Shown one piece after another: positions 33,914 through 45,604 of a stretch of DNA of 64,000 bases (position 1 is its first letter; the number at the start of each line of letters is the position of its first letter). The stretch is from contig CM071590.1 in NCBI GenBank assembly GCA_036429605.1, positions 3,596,001 through 3,660,000 on the forward strand. The letters run 5' to 3'. This stretch comes from Cladobotryum mycophilum. Taxonomy: Eukaryota > Ascomycota > Sordariomycetes > Hypocreales > Hypocreaceae. A model generated the notes under the pieces. It saw nothing but the letters and a program-made list of their open reading frames with translations, had not been told where the DNA came from and made no database searches. Both the position numbers and the translations under genes were made by a program.

Positions 33914-35273
33914 ACCAGAGGGGTATGTATGCAATGCAAGTGCTAGAAGATCCGCAACAAGAGCTGACGGTTGTCCTCGTGCCCTGTCAGAGACGTCAGC
34001 AGCGCGCAGAGGGTCGAAACAAATGCGGAGGGTTCATTGAAATTATACAAGTGTCATTCAAGCGAATACCATGGCAAGTAATAGACAGACTGGACTGGAC
34101 TTGCTAGCGCTGTCGTGGGAGACAGGGGCTGCAGGTACCAGATATGGCAAAAATATTCATGACCTGCACCAATATGGTTTAGTGCTCTAGCCCAACGTTT
34201 GGGTCTAAAGAGGGCGATCAATTAATATTGAGCATTTTCTGTATATTAAACCAATAATAAGGCATCAACTCGAGCAGTTTTTGGGCAGTGACTATCTAAA
34301 GTTGATGAAATATGTGCGAAATCTTGGGTCGCAATCATCAAGTACTTGCGTTGGGTTTGTACGGATCCATGTTTAGTCCGGCTTGTTCTGTTCTGTGTCC
34401 TGTGTTTCCCCTCGTTGTGTGTCTTGACATGATCTGTTGTTGACTCCAGGACAGGACCACTTGCAAAGAATTCTTTAATTGAACATTTTAACTATGTATT
34501 AGGCCAAGATTTAAGGTAGTTCACAGTAGTTCCTAATTGCTCCTTTTCATTGGCTGCTCATGTACGGAGTAATAATCCCAACGATTTATTGGTAACCATC
34601 CACTGGGAAGAGCCTAAAAGCTGGAACCCTTGGGGTTTCTTACAGCTTGCCAAGGCTCGCCTATTTTTAACATTATGTACATACTTGTAGACTGACTGTG
34701 GGGGAGGATCCTCCAAAAAAACGACGGAAAAGGGATCCTTCGGAGCTGGAAGAATTATTCATCCGTAGCCTCAATTGTGGCGCGACGAAGACTCTTCAGA
34801 GCCAAAAGCGGATGGAGCCAAAGAGCATTGATGCTTAATTAGCCACTTCTTTCCCAGCCACGCCATTTTAGCATATCGAGGCAACTCCCCTCTGCCGACC
34901 CAAACTTGGTAGTTTCACATCCAAACGTTGCTCAAATCTCGTCGTCCTGCGCTCATCGCCCGCCGTCGCTATCGGCTTTTGTCGCAACAAGAAAATCTCG
35001 CCTCTGGCGATCGTATCTATTAGCTTCATGTTTTTGCGCTCAAGCTGCCGCGCGTGAACCCATTCCGAACACGGTTTTTGGGCGCTTGTTTATCCACCAA
35101 AACGCGCATCCCTTGTCCCGTGTTTACTCACCTCCACTCGCTTCCGAATTCCTAACCTGATTCCCCCTCCCTCCACGTCGACACACGTCACCCCAGACTA
35201 AGAAAGATTTTAACAAGTTAATTAATTATTATACATCGACTTGCTGGCGTGATCATCGCCGCGCGACGGCATC
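33733..35273. other. Divergent intergenic region, PMR1 / RAD21 promoters
   Basis: About 1.5 kb with no supported gene. It includes a 33-bp (GA)n tract and AT-rich stretches around 34200-34700. The RAD21 side is pyrimidine-rich and contains ACGCG-type hexamers on both strands near 35050-35106, which are weak cell-cycle candidates. Confidence 0.6.
33879..33911. repeat. (AG)n microsatellite
   Basis: About 16 perfect AG units upstream of PMR1, in the divergent promoter region. GA tracts in fungal promoters can exclude nucleosomes, but no function is shown here. Confidence 0.9.
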
Positions 35274-37217
35274 ATGTTCTATTCGGAGACACTTCTCCAA
35301 AAGACCGGGCCTCTTGCCCGCGTCTGGCTTTCAGCTAATCTTGAGCGCAAACTCTCAAAGAATCATATTCTTCAATCCAATGTCACCGACAGTGTTGAGG
35401 CAATTATCACGCCCAACCAGGCCCCTATGGCCTTGCGATTAAGCGGACAGCTCTTGCTTGGTGTTGTCAGGATATACCAGCGCAAGACGCGCTACTTGCT
35501 CGATGATTGCAATGAAGCCATGATGAAGATCAAAATGGTTAGTGCATCCCGGCGTGAATCCGTGAATCCCGAAGATTGTGTATACTAACGTCAGCAGGCA
35601 TTCCGATCTAGTGGTAACAACGATCTCGCCGCCAATTTACAAGTCACAAACCGCGAGGCTTTGCTTCTCCCTGACCGCATTACCCCATACGATAACCTCG
35701 AATTGCCGCCACCGCCCGACGCGTCATGGCTTCTATCACAGACTGATGATATGTCTTCTACCCAAATCGGTAGAAAGGGACGTGCCAGCAACATCAGGGA
35801 TATTAATTTGCAGGAAGACTTCGACAATAGTCAGTTTCTTCAAGGAGGGAATGGGCTTGACGAGGATGCCATTGCACCATTGGAAGATCTCGACTTGGAG
35901 CTTGATTTTGGTCTTGATATTGAATTGGGTCGAGAGGCGCCCGAAGCTCGATCCATTGAGGATGATGTGTTCAGCGAACTCGACATAATGCCACGACAGA
36001 AAGAGGGAGCTGGTCGCGAACCTTCACACCTTTTAGACCTGGATGATGGCGTTAGAATTGCTGACGAGGAAGGTGATATTCCAATGGTTGATGACGACTT
36101 TCAATTCAATGCCGGTGATCAGTCCGCCATGCCTGAAATGTCGGTTGTGCCGGACATTAATCGTCGAAGAATTTCCGAGTCACCACTGTCTGATATCGAC
36201 GAACAGTTTGCCAAGGAAATTGAAGAGGAGTACTCGAGGCATAACAATACAGATCTCTACGAACCACAGGAGGATGGAGAACAGTCAATGGTCCGACGGC
36301 CTGCACAGCGCGCAAAGAAGCAGAGAATCATGATGCCTGACGAAGAGATTGCTCTGTCCAGCACGCATATCAAGCAGCAGCAAGCTGACCGAGAGAATAT
36401 CATCAGACCTGCAGCTTTCCTTCCACGCGATCCTTTCCTTTTAGCCCTGGTCGAGTTGCAAAAGAGCGGTGGCTTTGTTTCATCGGTAATGATGGAAGGT
36501 AGAAGCTCTGCATGGGCTCCAGAGCTTCGCGGCATGCTCTCTCTGGAGGCTGTGCGCGGAACCAACGAGCTCAAGCGGAAACGAGATAGCGGTGTTGCTG
36601 ATATTGAGAGCGATCATGGTGGCCTCAAGTCACCACGCCTTGAGCTTGGAGATGAAACAGACTTTGCCTTTGACGGCAATGCTCTTGGCAACCAAAGTAT
36701 GGCAGCTGATGGCACAATTTTGGAGATCCCCGCCGACGAAACCGCTGTTGGACCTCTTGAAGATGACGAGGCTGAGAGAGATACCGGAAGCCCCATGCCC
36801 GCTTTCGACGAAACAACCGCTCCTCTAGTTCACCCTGCCGATAGTGGACCAGTCTCAATTGGTACCAAGCACGCTGTCCACATTCTCAGAGACCTCTTCG
36901 GGCCTGAGGCGGAAGACGATGCTGAGATTAGAAAGAGCTCGGCAGTTGTTTTCCAAGATCTATTGCCAGAGAAGCAGACAACCAAGGCTGAGGCAACCAA
37001 GATGTTCTTTGAGTGCCTGGTATTGGCCACCAAGGATGCTATCAAGGTCGAACAAGGTGCTGGACTAGGAGATCCCATCCGTGTTAGAGGCAAGCGAGGT
37101 CTTTGGGGAGAGTGGGCGGAACGTGAGGCTGGTGGTGAGATTGCAAACCAAGACGACGAAGAAGAAGAACCCGAGCATGCGCCGATCGCGCCTCTTGCGG
37201 TTGCTGTTGAGGCGTAA
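35274..37217 (+). CDS. RAD21: Cohesin kleisin subunit Rad21/Scc1
   Basis: Alpha-kleisin that closes the cohesin ring around sister chromatids. Two exons, 35274-35537 and 35598-37217, 627 aa. The N-terminal SMC3-binding domain is clear: MFYSETLLQKTGPLARVWLSANLERKL and LRLSGQLLLGVVRIYQRKTRYLLDDCNEA. The C-terminal winged helix that binds SMC1 includes SSAVVFQDLLPEKQTTKAEATKMFFECL. The long acidic middle contains ExxR/DxxR matches (EEYSRH, DINRRR) that could be separase sites, though the motif is loose. The intron acceptor is a tandem TCAGCAG, so two splice products differing by one Gln are possible. The terminal DDEEEEPEH tail is acidic and unremarkable. Identification is secure. Confidence 0.95.
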
Positions 37218-38180
37218 TACATCCATCAGTGAAGCAAGAGCATTGGCTGACCGGGCTTTTGTTTGCTTGCAAGGATGTCATGTCTGCATGTGTAAAGTAC
37301 AGGATTTGTGCATCTTGGGCAACGTTTGGTTTGTTGAATCGCCCAGGTGGGAGTTGAAGGCGTTTGGGAGATACCATTGACCCTGGCGGTTCTCTGATCT
37401 GGATAAGGGACAAAAAGGATAATTATGCAATGGATATCGAAGGCAGGATATGTCACCCTGTGTTTTTATAGTACTTAGAGAGGGTGTTTGGGGGTTTTAT
37501 GTACTTAGTTTTTTTGATCGAAACGACAACGCGGTAGATTAGGATGCCGCCTTGATAGCTATCAATGTTACGACCCTTTTTTCGTCAACTGGTGCCTTTG
37601 ATCATAGTTCTGTGATATTTGCCACTTGTGTCATGAGTATCTATTCATAGTCTGGTAATGGTTATCATGGTTCTTGAGTTCTGATGCATCCATGTGTATG
37701 GATGATAGTGTGAAGGGCAATAAACGATACGAGTTGATAGCCATTGCAATAGGATATTTTCAAAGAGTGAGAGATGAATAGTATTCCATTAGAATGAAGT
37801 TGAATAATCCATATCTTGAATCTTGATATCAGAGACGACCTACTTTATTGCAACGTCCATCCCCCAATGCTACCCTTTGCAGCTACCCTTCGCAGCTACC
37901 TAAATATCGACGTAACGCAGGGGTTGCGTTTTGCCCCGCCATAGATTGAACCCCACGTCAGGCAGTTGAGCTCTCCCATCCTCGCGTCTTCAACACGCAA
38001 TCAACACAAAAAGGGTAAGTTGAGAACAGACATTCCAGTCATAACATCGTGATGTACGTCCAGACTGTTATTGGCCAAAACAAATTCTAACGTCACTAAA
38101 GACCAGTCCTCCTCCCTCCTGTCTAACAGCGCAAGAAAAAAGAAAACCGTTCAACAACAACAAAAAAAACATCCTCGAGA
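37218..38180. other. Intergenic region between RAD21 and RBL2
   Basis: No supported gene in about 1 kb. It holds the RAD21 3'UTR and RBL2 promoter. A repeated GCAGCTACC pair is visible at 37877-37900. Nothing else was recognised. Confidence 0.6.
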
Positions 38181-38635
38181 ATGCCGCCTCCATCTCCATT
38201 AGCTATTGCGACCGGCGCCGTCAACCGGTTGGTCAAGGAAGAGTCTACATATCACAAGGAACTAGTCGACGGAGAGACGGAACTCAAGAAACTCGAGGAG
38301 AAGCTCAAGAGCGGCGAGCAGGATGAGGATGGCAACGCTGAGTTCTTGATCAGGCAACAGGTACGCAACGGCCCCCTCTAACCCTGCAACCCCCTATTCG
38401 TTTTCTTCTTCTTCTTTCTAGCTGCTAACAAGAGTCCTTACGCTACTAGAGAACCTCTGTCGAACAGACCAAGGCTGTATTCTCGCCGTTGAAGAAGAAG
38501 ATCGAGGCTGCTGTGGAAAAGCTGAACGATCTGGCACAATCCGCGGAGAAGGATGGTATTGCGCCTCCCGCAGAGTTGGAGAACGCAAAGACGGCGTTGG
38601 CAAATGCGAAAGCGGCACTGGAGAAGTCTTCTTAG
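38181..38635 (+). CDS. RBL2: Tubulin-binding cofactor A
   Basis: Chaperone that holds beta-tubulin during heterodimer assembly (yeast Rbl2, human TBCA). Two exons, 38181-38360 and 38450-38635, 121 aa, the normal size. The protein is an all-helical coil: LAIATGAVNRLVKEESTYHKEL, ELKKLEEKLKSGEQD, and after the splice (IRQQ-RTSVEQTKAVF) SPLKKKIEAAVEKLNDLAQ. The intron acceptor is CTACTAG. It converges on THOC7, with 166 bp between stops. No defects were seen. Confidence 0.92.
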
Positions 38636-38801
38636 TCCCGGGTTATGCGATGCGATGGATCAGACAAGAAAACATATGTCAAGAGAAGAGAGTCTACGGG
38701 GTGGCCAGAATTAATGATGCGAAGAATATTCACAATGGTCTCCTGGCATGGGTATCCTAATCATACAAAAACACTAAATCGCAATTAATACAGCAGTCTT
38801 A

Positions 38802-39830
38802 TTAGTTGTCAACCTCCATCTTATCACCGTTTCTTTGTGGCGTTCTATCTTCATCACCGCCCTCGCCTTCATCATCCATATCAACGTCCTCACCGGACTC
38901 AATTCCAGACTCGTCATGTTGTGGAGGTGCAGAGGGTTCTCGAGTGGATGCTCTACTTCCCCTCTGCGACAATGATCCTGCTGTTATAGTTGGTACCTTG
39001 AGAATATCTGGCCCTGGAGAGTCTCTGGAGGGCGTATCTCGATCATTGGATGGTGGAGGTAAAGGCGTACCGCCCTCTCCATCATGCTTTGGTTGGCTTT
39101 CACCATCTGGCCGTGGTGTTCCTGTCCCGCTTGGGTCCAGACCTGGTGTTTGTCCGCCTCGGGGCTCATCTGCTTCGTCGTCCGCATCCTCGTTCATTCC
39201 CTCACGTCGATCCACCTCCTCCTTCTCGTCGCGGATCTGCCTCCTCAGCAGCATACCCTCTTCCATAATTCTGTTGAATTGGTCCCTACGCTCTTTCCAC
39301 GTCTCACTGTAGGTTTCGCTTTCTCGTTCGAGCTCCTTGCACTCATCTTCTAGCTTCGCCAGCGCAGCAACTTGATCCTCTCGCGGCCGAAGCATTCTGT
39401 TAGAAATAATCTTCTCCGCTAGCTCATCAAACTTCTTGCGCTGCGCCAGCGTCGCCCGTGCCCCTTCCAGCTGTTCCCGTAGTCGTATGTTGTTCTCCCG
39501 AGCGGCCTGGCATTCCGCCAAGATGCGCTGCTTGTCCGCCTCGTAGCGCTCGCGCTCCCGCACGTTTGCATCGTGAAGAAACTGGAGCCGAGCGATGCTG
39601 CTGTCAAACGCTGCGAAATCGAGGGTGAGATCTTCCTGCAATTGGCTGCTACTCGTGGACTGGGCACCGTTCTGGCTTGTGGACTTTGCTTGTATGGCGC
39701 CGGAGACGACGGTGGAGATGGATGAAAGACGCTTTGTGATGCGCTTGAACGGCTTTTCCTCCACGTTAAGCAGACGACTCTTGTGAAGCTCAGACTCGCC
39801 TTTTTCGTCGAGAAGATCCCAAGCCGACAT
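38802..39830 (-). CDS. THOC7: THO complex subunit 7
   Basis: Component of the THO/TREX complex that couples transcription with mRNA export. Single exon, 342 aa. The N-terminal block (LHKSRLLNVEEKPFKRITKRL) is the family hallmark and is followed by a long coiled coil from about residue 75 to 215 (RERERYEADKQRILAECQAA, ELAEKIISNRMLRPREDQ). The C-terminal third is low-complexity and acidic, with many SP/TP pairs, and ends MEVDN. The tail makes it longer than animal THOC7; long tails occur in fungal members. It diverges from the CCCH-finger gene across 410 bp. Family assignment rests on the N-terminal block and coil. Confidence 0.82.
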   Translation of the reverse strand: MSAWDLLDEKGESELHKSRLLNVEEKPFKRITKRLSSISTVVSGAIQAKSTSQNGAQSTSSSQLQEDLTLDFAAFDSSIARLQFLHDANVRERERYEADKQRILAECQAARENNIRLREQLEGARATLAQRKKFDELAEKIISNRMLRPREDQVAALAKLEDECKELERESETYSETWKERRDQFNRIMEEGMLLRRQIRDEKEEVDRREGMNEDADDEADEPRGGQTPGLDPSGTGTPRPDGESQPKHDGEGGTPLPPPSNDRDTPSRDSPGPDILKVPTITAGSLSQRGSRASTREPSAPPQHDESGIESGEDVDMDDEGEGGDEDRTPQRNGDKMEVDN

Positions 39831-40240
39831 TTTCGGGGTGTTGATTATATAGTAGATACGAATTCAGATTCTGGCCAGGTAAAGGCGTTGTAGGGGGTTT
39901 GTTTTTAAAATGCGGTGATAATCAGCTTTTGAGATTTCCTATGCAGCCTTGATATATCAATGTTGACTGTTTTCGGTATGTCAGCCTTGGCTCAAGTTCA
40001 AGGCGCGAAGGTGTGCAAGCGCGTAATGGTGACTAAGCGACACACTAATTAACGCCGCCGCATCTTTTCAATATGCGCCCCTCGAACCTCTCGATCTCGT
40101 CATTGCGATAACTTTCCTCTTGATTCCTCGATTTTCGACTTACGTTCATAGGATCGCCTACAAATATTCTCGCTTCTTGCTCAGTTTATTGTTACTTGTT
40201 TCTCTTTCTCTTCTACTACCCAGGGAACACTTACCTGACA
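39831..40240. other. Divergent promoter region, THOC7 / CCCH-finger gene
   Basis: 410 bp between opposite start codons, serving two genes of nuclear mRNA metabolism. Pyrimidine-rich toward the right-hand gene. No specific motif was recognised. Confidence 0.65.
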
Positions 40241-41816
40241 ATGTCGGAAGAAGATAGAGAGCTTCTCGCACGCATCGGCCAACTCGCAGGTAAATTCGCC
40301 CCCCGTGCCTTGATGGGTTCCACCTACTCACCATGTTAGGCCAAATTAATCGGCACAAGAACCAACAAGCTGGAGTTCAGTCTACACCATCCTATCCTAC
40401 GAACCGCTACCGTGGTATGTCTTCTCCCCACCCCAGTGTCGCAAGTTGTGACAATACTAACTTTAGACAAAGGAAATGCATATCGACAAGCAAGCGCTCC
40501 ATATCCGGGGAGGGGCTTCAGAGGTGGTCGCCCGCCCACCGCCGTCCATCACCGTCATCGAACTCTGCATTTGAATCCTTCGGCGTCTGCATCTAACTCT
40601 AGCTCTCCTGCTGCCAGCCCAGGTCCATCGACTACGACTCCTGGTTGGGTGGCCAAGAACGACCGCCACCGCCAACTGATCAATGCGAATGTTTACGAAA
40701 AGGAGATTCAGAACAGATCCAAGGCGATAGAGGAGACTCGACAGAGGAAGCTCAAGGAACAGCGACATCGAGAGAAGACGCGATTCAACGAGTTTTTGCA
40801 ACACCAAACTGGTGTCGCTTCGAGTGCTCATTCTAATTTCTCATCAGGACCGAACGAGATTGCAGTAAATGGTGTTAGGTTTTTAGTTATGGACGGGGGA
40901 AAGAAGCTCGTCAAGGCAGCGGGTAAGTCGATTGCGCCACCTCTGATCATATTACAAGATTTCATTCTCACACCAACGTAGACGACCGAAACTCTCTGTC
41001 CATGACACCCAAGACAACGACTGTAGCGGGTGTCAAGTTTCATCGTACAAAGACGGGAAACTTGGTTGCAGGAAGAATCGTTAAAGGCCATCGGTATGTA
41101 TCGGTCCCAAGTGGGTATACCATGCTGACGTTTCTAGTCAATCCGGAATGGTCAAGAAAGTTGATCAACTATGCAAAATCTTCTCTACGACTGGTAATTC
41201 ATCTTCTGAGCTCGGAGCAGCCAACCTCTTCCGCTACTACAACGCCCCCGGTACGTATTGTGGTCCACTGACAACTAGTCTTATAGGTTCCTGTTCGAAG
41301 GGCCCTGCTTGCCGATATCTCCATAATCCTAACAAGGTAGCGCTTTGCAAGGACTTCCTCAAAGACGGGAAGTGTCCAAACGGCGAGTCCTGCGACCTAT
41401 CTCATGAGCCCACCCCCGAGCGTGTCCCGAACTGCTTGCATTATGCCAAGGGCAACTGTACCAAGCCCGACTGTCTCTATACTCACTCCAAAGCCCCTCC
41501 GGGAGCTCCAGTTTGTAAAGCCTTTGGATTTTGTGGCTACTGTGACAAGGGGGCAGATTGTACCGAGCGCCATGTTTTCGAATGCCCAGACTTTAGCAAC
41601 ACCGGCGTCTGTAAAGTCAGAGGATGTAAACTCTTGCATCGTGAGAGGGCAAGCGTCCTCCGGAACCAAATGAAACAACAAGATGAGGCAGAAGACGTAT
41701 CGAGCGACGATGACTCGGCCGATTCAGACGACGTTGATTCGGACGAGGTGGCCGAGTTCATGGAAGTAGATGATGATTCCGACTTTGAGGACAACCAGAA
41801 CTTTCTTCCGCTTTGA
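40241..41816 (+). CDS. CCCH zinc-finger protein, ZC3H3/Red5-like
   Basis: Resembles ZC3H3 of animals and Red5 of fission yeast, nuclear proteins in poly(A) RNA export and RNA elimination. Six exons: 40241-40289, 40340-40414, 40467-40922, 40982-41093, 41138-41193 and 41287-41816, 425 aa. About five tandem CCCH fingers span residues 245-385; the first is CKIFSTTG-SCSKGPACRYLH (C-x8-C-x5-C-x3-H) once intron 5 is removed, then CKDFLKDGKCPNGESCDLSH and three more. Upstream is a basic coil (EETRQRKLKEQRHREKTRF) and the conserved VAGVKFHRTKTGNLV segment. The C-terminus is strongly acidic (DDDSADSDDVDSDE). Intron 5 is 93 nt, a multiple of three, and has no stop in frame. It pairs divergently with THOC7. 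Confidence 0.85.
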
Positions 41817-42986
41817 ATGACTTGAGGCTTTTTCCAAACTTGCTCCCTTTGCATTGCAAGGGATCAACTGAACATGATGAACCGGACCAGGTTACTGGTT
41901 TTGGTTTTGAAATTACATGGCGTTTGGCGTTTAGTTGCTGTTCGCTATCACGACAGAATCGTATTACTTTTTGGGATTCATGAGATAGATGAAGGATGCA
42001 TCAAAATACCCAGCACATACTTTCCATGTGTAGTTTGGGATAGTAGAATAAAGAAGAAGAAGAAGAAGACGAGGAAGAAGTTGTAAAAGAAGAAGATGAT
42101 GAGGGATAATAGTTTTACAGAAATGGAAAAAGATGAAATTATTGAAATGATGCTTGCTTGGTCTGTTCTCAGAGGTGATCTCCATACTATTAGTACCGAA
42201 TGTCACCAACCTCGATAGCCTGGGGGTCGCCTATCCTCGGCCTGTGATTATAGTGAATATTTAGGAATCATGCACTGAAAATGTCACTGTAGTTGATATG
42301 ATCAAGGACCCCCGCTGCTTACTCTTACAGTCTTACTTACCCCTCCAGGACTCGGAATGTTTCACTTTGCGCCGGGCTGCTCCTGCTCCATCAAGGCGCT
42401 ATTACAAGACCGGACTGTGAACCAACAACAGGCGGTAGTACAAGTAGCTTGTGATTTCTCCCCTAAACTGCCCTATGAAGGGAGGGACTGTAGAGGTTCC
42501 AGGTTCCAAGGTTCCATTGAGCCGCCAAGATGGATGCTTCATGGCCCATCTTGACTCTCACAAGACACAAGACAAAGACAAAGCGCCAACGCGCCATTCA
42601 GACGTCGTTACTCAACTCGCTTCGCCCTTGTCGCCGAGCAGGAACCGATCAAGGGAACCATCTCTTTGTGCCTTGCGCCATTGATGTTATGCGTCCGAGT
42701 TCCTATTTATAAACACAAGGTTGTATACACAAAGCACCGCCCGTCGCAACTCAGCCTCATCAGCCACGGCTGATTTCGTTCATTCCAAAGGCTGACGATA
42801 CTCGGTGCAAAACGGCAATTCGCGTTATATCCTGCTCCCTCCAATACGAGTGATATAATAATAACTGGTGTTGGCAAAATTGATGAGGAATTTTTGAGTT
42901 GAATCTTGTAAGGAAAATACCAAGACAGACGAAACTGCTAGGTCACTGTGACAACAGCGGCGATAACAACACCAACTGTAGCGACA
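41817..42986. other. Intergenic region upstream of the Sel1-repeat gene
   Basis: No supported gene. An AAG-rich tract at 42052-42070 lies after the CCCH gene. Direct-repeat-like CAAGG/AGGTTCC elements occur near 42495-42515. Probably 3'UTR on the left and promoter on the right. Confidence 0.6.
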
Positions 42987-45197
42987 ATGGGGCTTCGTGA
43001 TAAACTTAAGAAAAAGGACGGCGATACGGAGCAGGAGCCTTTTCGCGGGTTCGGCGGCCCAGCAGTCACCGTCATTCGCACCAATACTGTTTCTCAATCA
43101 GTGACCGAACCTCCTGGTGGCCAAGAAGATGGATTGCTATCGCCAACATCGCCCAGCAGAGACCCCAGCAGGACTCGCCGGAGTCTCGACATCTTCAGAT
43201 CTGCGCGATCCAGGAGCGCGTCGATATCCTCCGTGACAAGCATGAGCCAGCACGCAAAGAAAGACAGCACCGGAAAGCGCTTATCGCAGCGTCTCCACCT
43301 CAGCCATAAGCCCGAGACGTCGGAGCATGTCCCTGAAAACCTGCCGCAGATTGTCGTTCCGCCTGATGTGCAGGATAGGGAAACCGCAGAGCTACAGTGG
43401 GAGAAGAGGGCTACGATTCTGGCGGAGCAGAATGAGCGCGCAAGGAGTCAACCGCCATCCCCGGGCCCGGCTGTTGAACGCATGGCACAGATGACTTTGA
43501 ATGGCGGCACTCGAGGTCGGAGTCCATCCATGAGCTCAAAGGCCATCGACGCAGACATTCAGCAGGCGATCCGTCTGCATGAGGAGGGTAACTTTGAGCA
43601 GGCGACAAAGATATTCGGCCGTTTGGCAGATGAGAGCGGTGCGAACAATCCCCTGAGTCAAGTTCTCTACGGTCTAGCATTAAGGTTAGTATCCTGGCTC
43701 GCTTCAAGTGCCCAGCATGATCCAGCTTCAAACCTATCAAAATATTGCCACTTTCTCCGGCATCGTCCTTTCTCCAAGATGTACTTTGTTCCGTCTAGAT
43801 GAAGTGCCTACTCACTCCCATCACTAAATTACTACGATATCATGAGCTACGAATCTTTGTATATCCCAAGTTATCAGATGGGCTAACGAATTTTACCCCC
43901 TATTTTTCAGACATGGCTGGGGCTGTACGCCAGATCCTGCGCGAGCTGTACATTATCTGACGGCGGCGGCATCAAACGCTGCGTCTGTCGAACAGCTGGC
44001 ACTTCAGGCTGGTCTCAAGAAAGGAGGCGCCGCAAAGGGCGAACTGGTGCTGGCCATCTTTGAGCTCGCAAACTGTTTCCGCCACGGCTGGGGTATAGCC
44101 AAGGACCCGATTGCAGCCAAGCAAGTGAGTGGATTCTCGGTTATCCGTTCTGACGTGTGTGATATGGAGACGACGATGATACTGATAATAATGGTCGGAT
44201 AGTATTATGAGACTGCTGCCAATCTTGGAGATTCCGGTGAGTGACATGGGATTCATTGGTCCAAAGTTGGGCACCGTTCGGTGTGTGGACACAGCAGAGC
44301 TGATACCCAGTTCTAGATGCGATGAACGAAGTTGCTTGGTGCTATCTGGAAGGCTACGGCTGCAAGAAGGACAAGGTACGTAATCTCTCAAAGTCAAAGC
44401 CCCGTTCTAGCCCCGTTCTACACGCCTTGACCTCGCGAGGATTGCATAACGGAAGGTCAACCGTCAGCCCATCAGGTTGAAGAGGGCTTGCAAGCCTGCT
44501 TAAGCGATGAGTGGAAAATTCTTGTGGTTGGTGCCCAACGTCTCACACACGCACACATGGTCCCATTTTCAGTTGGGCATGGATGTGAGAGAGAGAGACA
44601 AACACAAACACACAGAAAGAGAAATGATGGGACACGAGAATGGCCGTTTTGCACAAATCAGGGGCAGGAATTCCTGACCGCATCCCCCGCACGTCCCCGC
44701 ATAACAAACGATTCATCACATGAGGCTGATATTGGAATCCTTTGTTTTTTGGGGGAGTACAGTTTGCAGCAGCCCGATACTATCGACTGGCTGAGAAAGC
44801 CGGTAACAAGACACTAGGGAATTCTTGGTAAGTCACCAGAAAATCCACCTTCTTCCTTTCCATCCATTGCCCATGACCAAAGCGTATTTTGGGCGGGAGG
44901 AACTTTAGCTTTCGGTACCGTTTCTCCGGGGGTGGCTCTGGCCGGGCCTCAGTAACTGGCCGTTTCCACAGTTCAGCTGGCTGTGTACATACGGCGGCGG
45001 CTAGAGGCCTCATGGCTTTGGCCATGTGCTATATGCTATGGGGACACCCATTGATTGTTTTGTGGTGGCAAAAGTTGAAAAAGTTCAAAAAAAAAAGCCC
45101 ACAATATGAGGAAGAGTAGTTGGCTGACTTGGCGGTTATCAATAGGATATGGAAGGAGAAGTATGATCCACCTGGGGAGGGAGGTAGTAAGAAGTAG
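42987..45197 (+). CDS. Sel1-like repeat protein (DSF2/Nif1-like)
   Basis: Six exons: 42987-43684, 43911-44124, 44203-44236, 44317-44375, 44763-44827 and 45146-45197, 373 aa. The N-terminal 190 residues are disordered, basic and Ser-rich (RSRTRRSLDIFRSARSRS-like). From about residue 195 there are Sel1/TPR-like helical repeats: IQQAIRLHEEGNFEQATKIFGRLA, NPLSQVLYGLALRHGWGCTPDPARAVHYL, ELANCFRHGWGIAKDPIAAKQYYETAANLGD, NEVAWCYLEGYGCKKDKFAAARYYRLAEKAG. The C-terminus is WIWKEKYDPP. Sel1 proteins are scaffolds; related yeast proteins (Dsf2, Nif1) act around cell-cycle or growth control, but that function is not shown here. Intron 4 is 387 nt, far longer than the others, and contains a GA/CA-rich tract. 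The ATG chosen is the first in frame. Confidence 0.8.
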
Positions 45198-45582
45198 AGA
45201 GAGATGGTAGGTAAGGTAGGGTAGTAGAGGAAGGGTAGTAGAGGGAGGGTAGAGGGAGGGGAGCGTTACAAGTGCAATCAGTCAATGAGCTTTTCGATTC
45301 ACATATGTACTCCAGATGTTACAGATGTTACGAATGCAACATGGGTTTTTTTTTACCGTTTCCACACCTTTCATCTATTGAACACCGCAGATTACACGGC
45401 ATGGGCTGTGCTTGCATCGTTTCCTCGTGTTGTTTTTCTATAGCAGGATGATCACTTGGCCAAGGGGGGATGTGTGGTCGTGTAGCCCTATGGCGTGTCC
45501 TGAGGTTCGCATTTGTGTGCGGGGACAGGGGGTTTGACCCGCAGTGCAACCCGAAGACATGGACGCGGCATATTGGATGCTC

Positions 45583-45604
45583 GCTGCTGCTGCTGCTGCT
45601 GCTG
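45583..45604. repeat. (CTG)n trinucleotide repeat
   Basis: Seven consecutive GCT/CTG units in intergenic DNA, with no coding frame around it. Confidence 0.85.

Noticed and set aside
41251..41286. A 36-nt intron using the strong GTACGT donor in the CCCH gene
   Set aside because: Shorter than usual fungal introns, and it would leave an insertion inside the zinc finger. The 93-nt intron gives perfect C-x8-C-x5-C-x3-H spacing.
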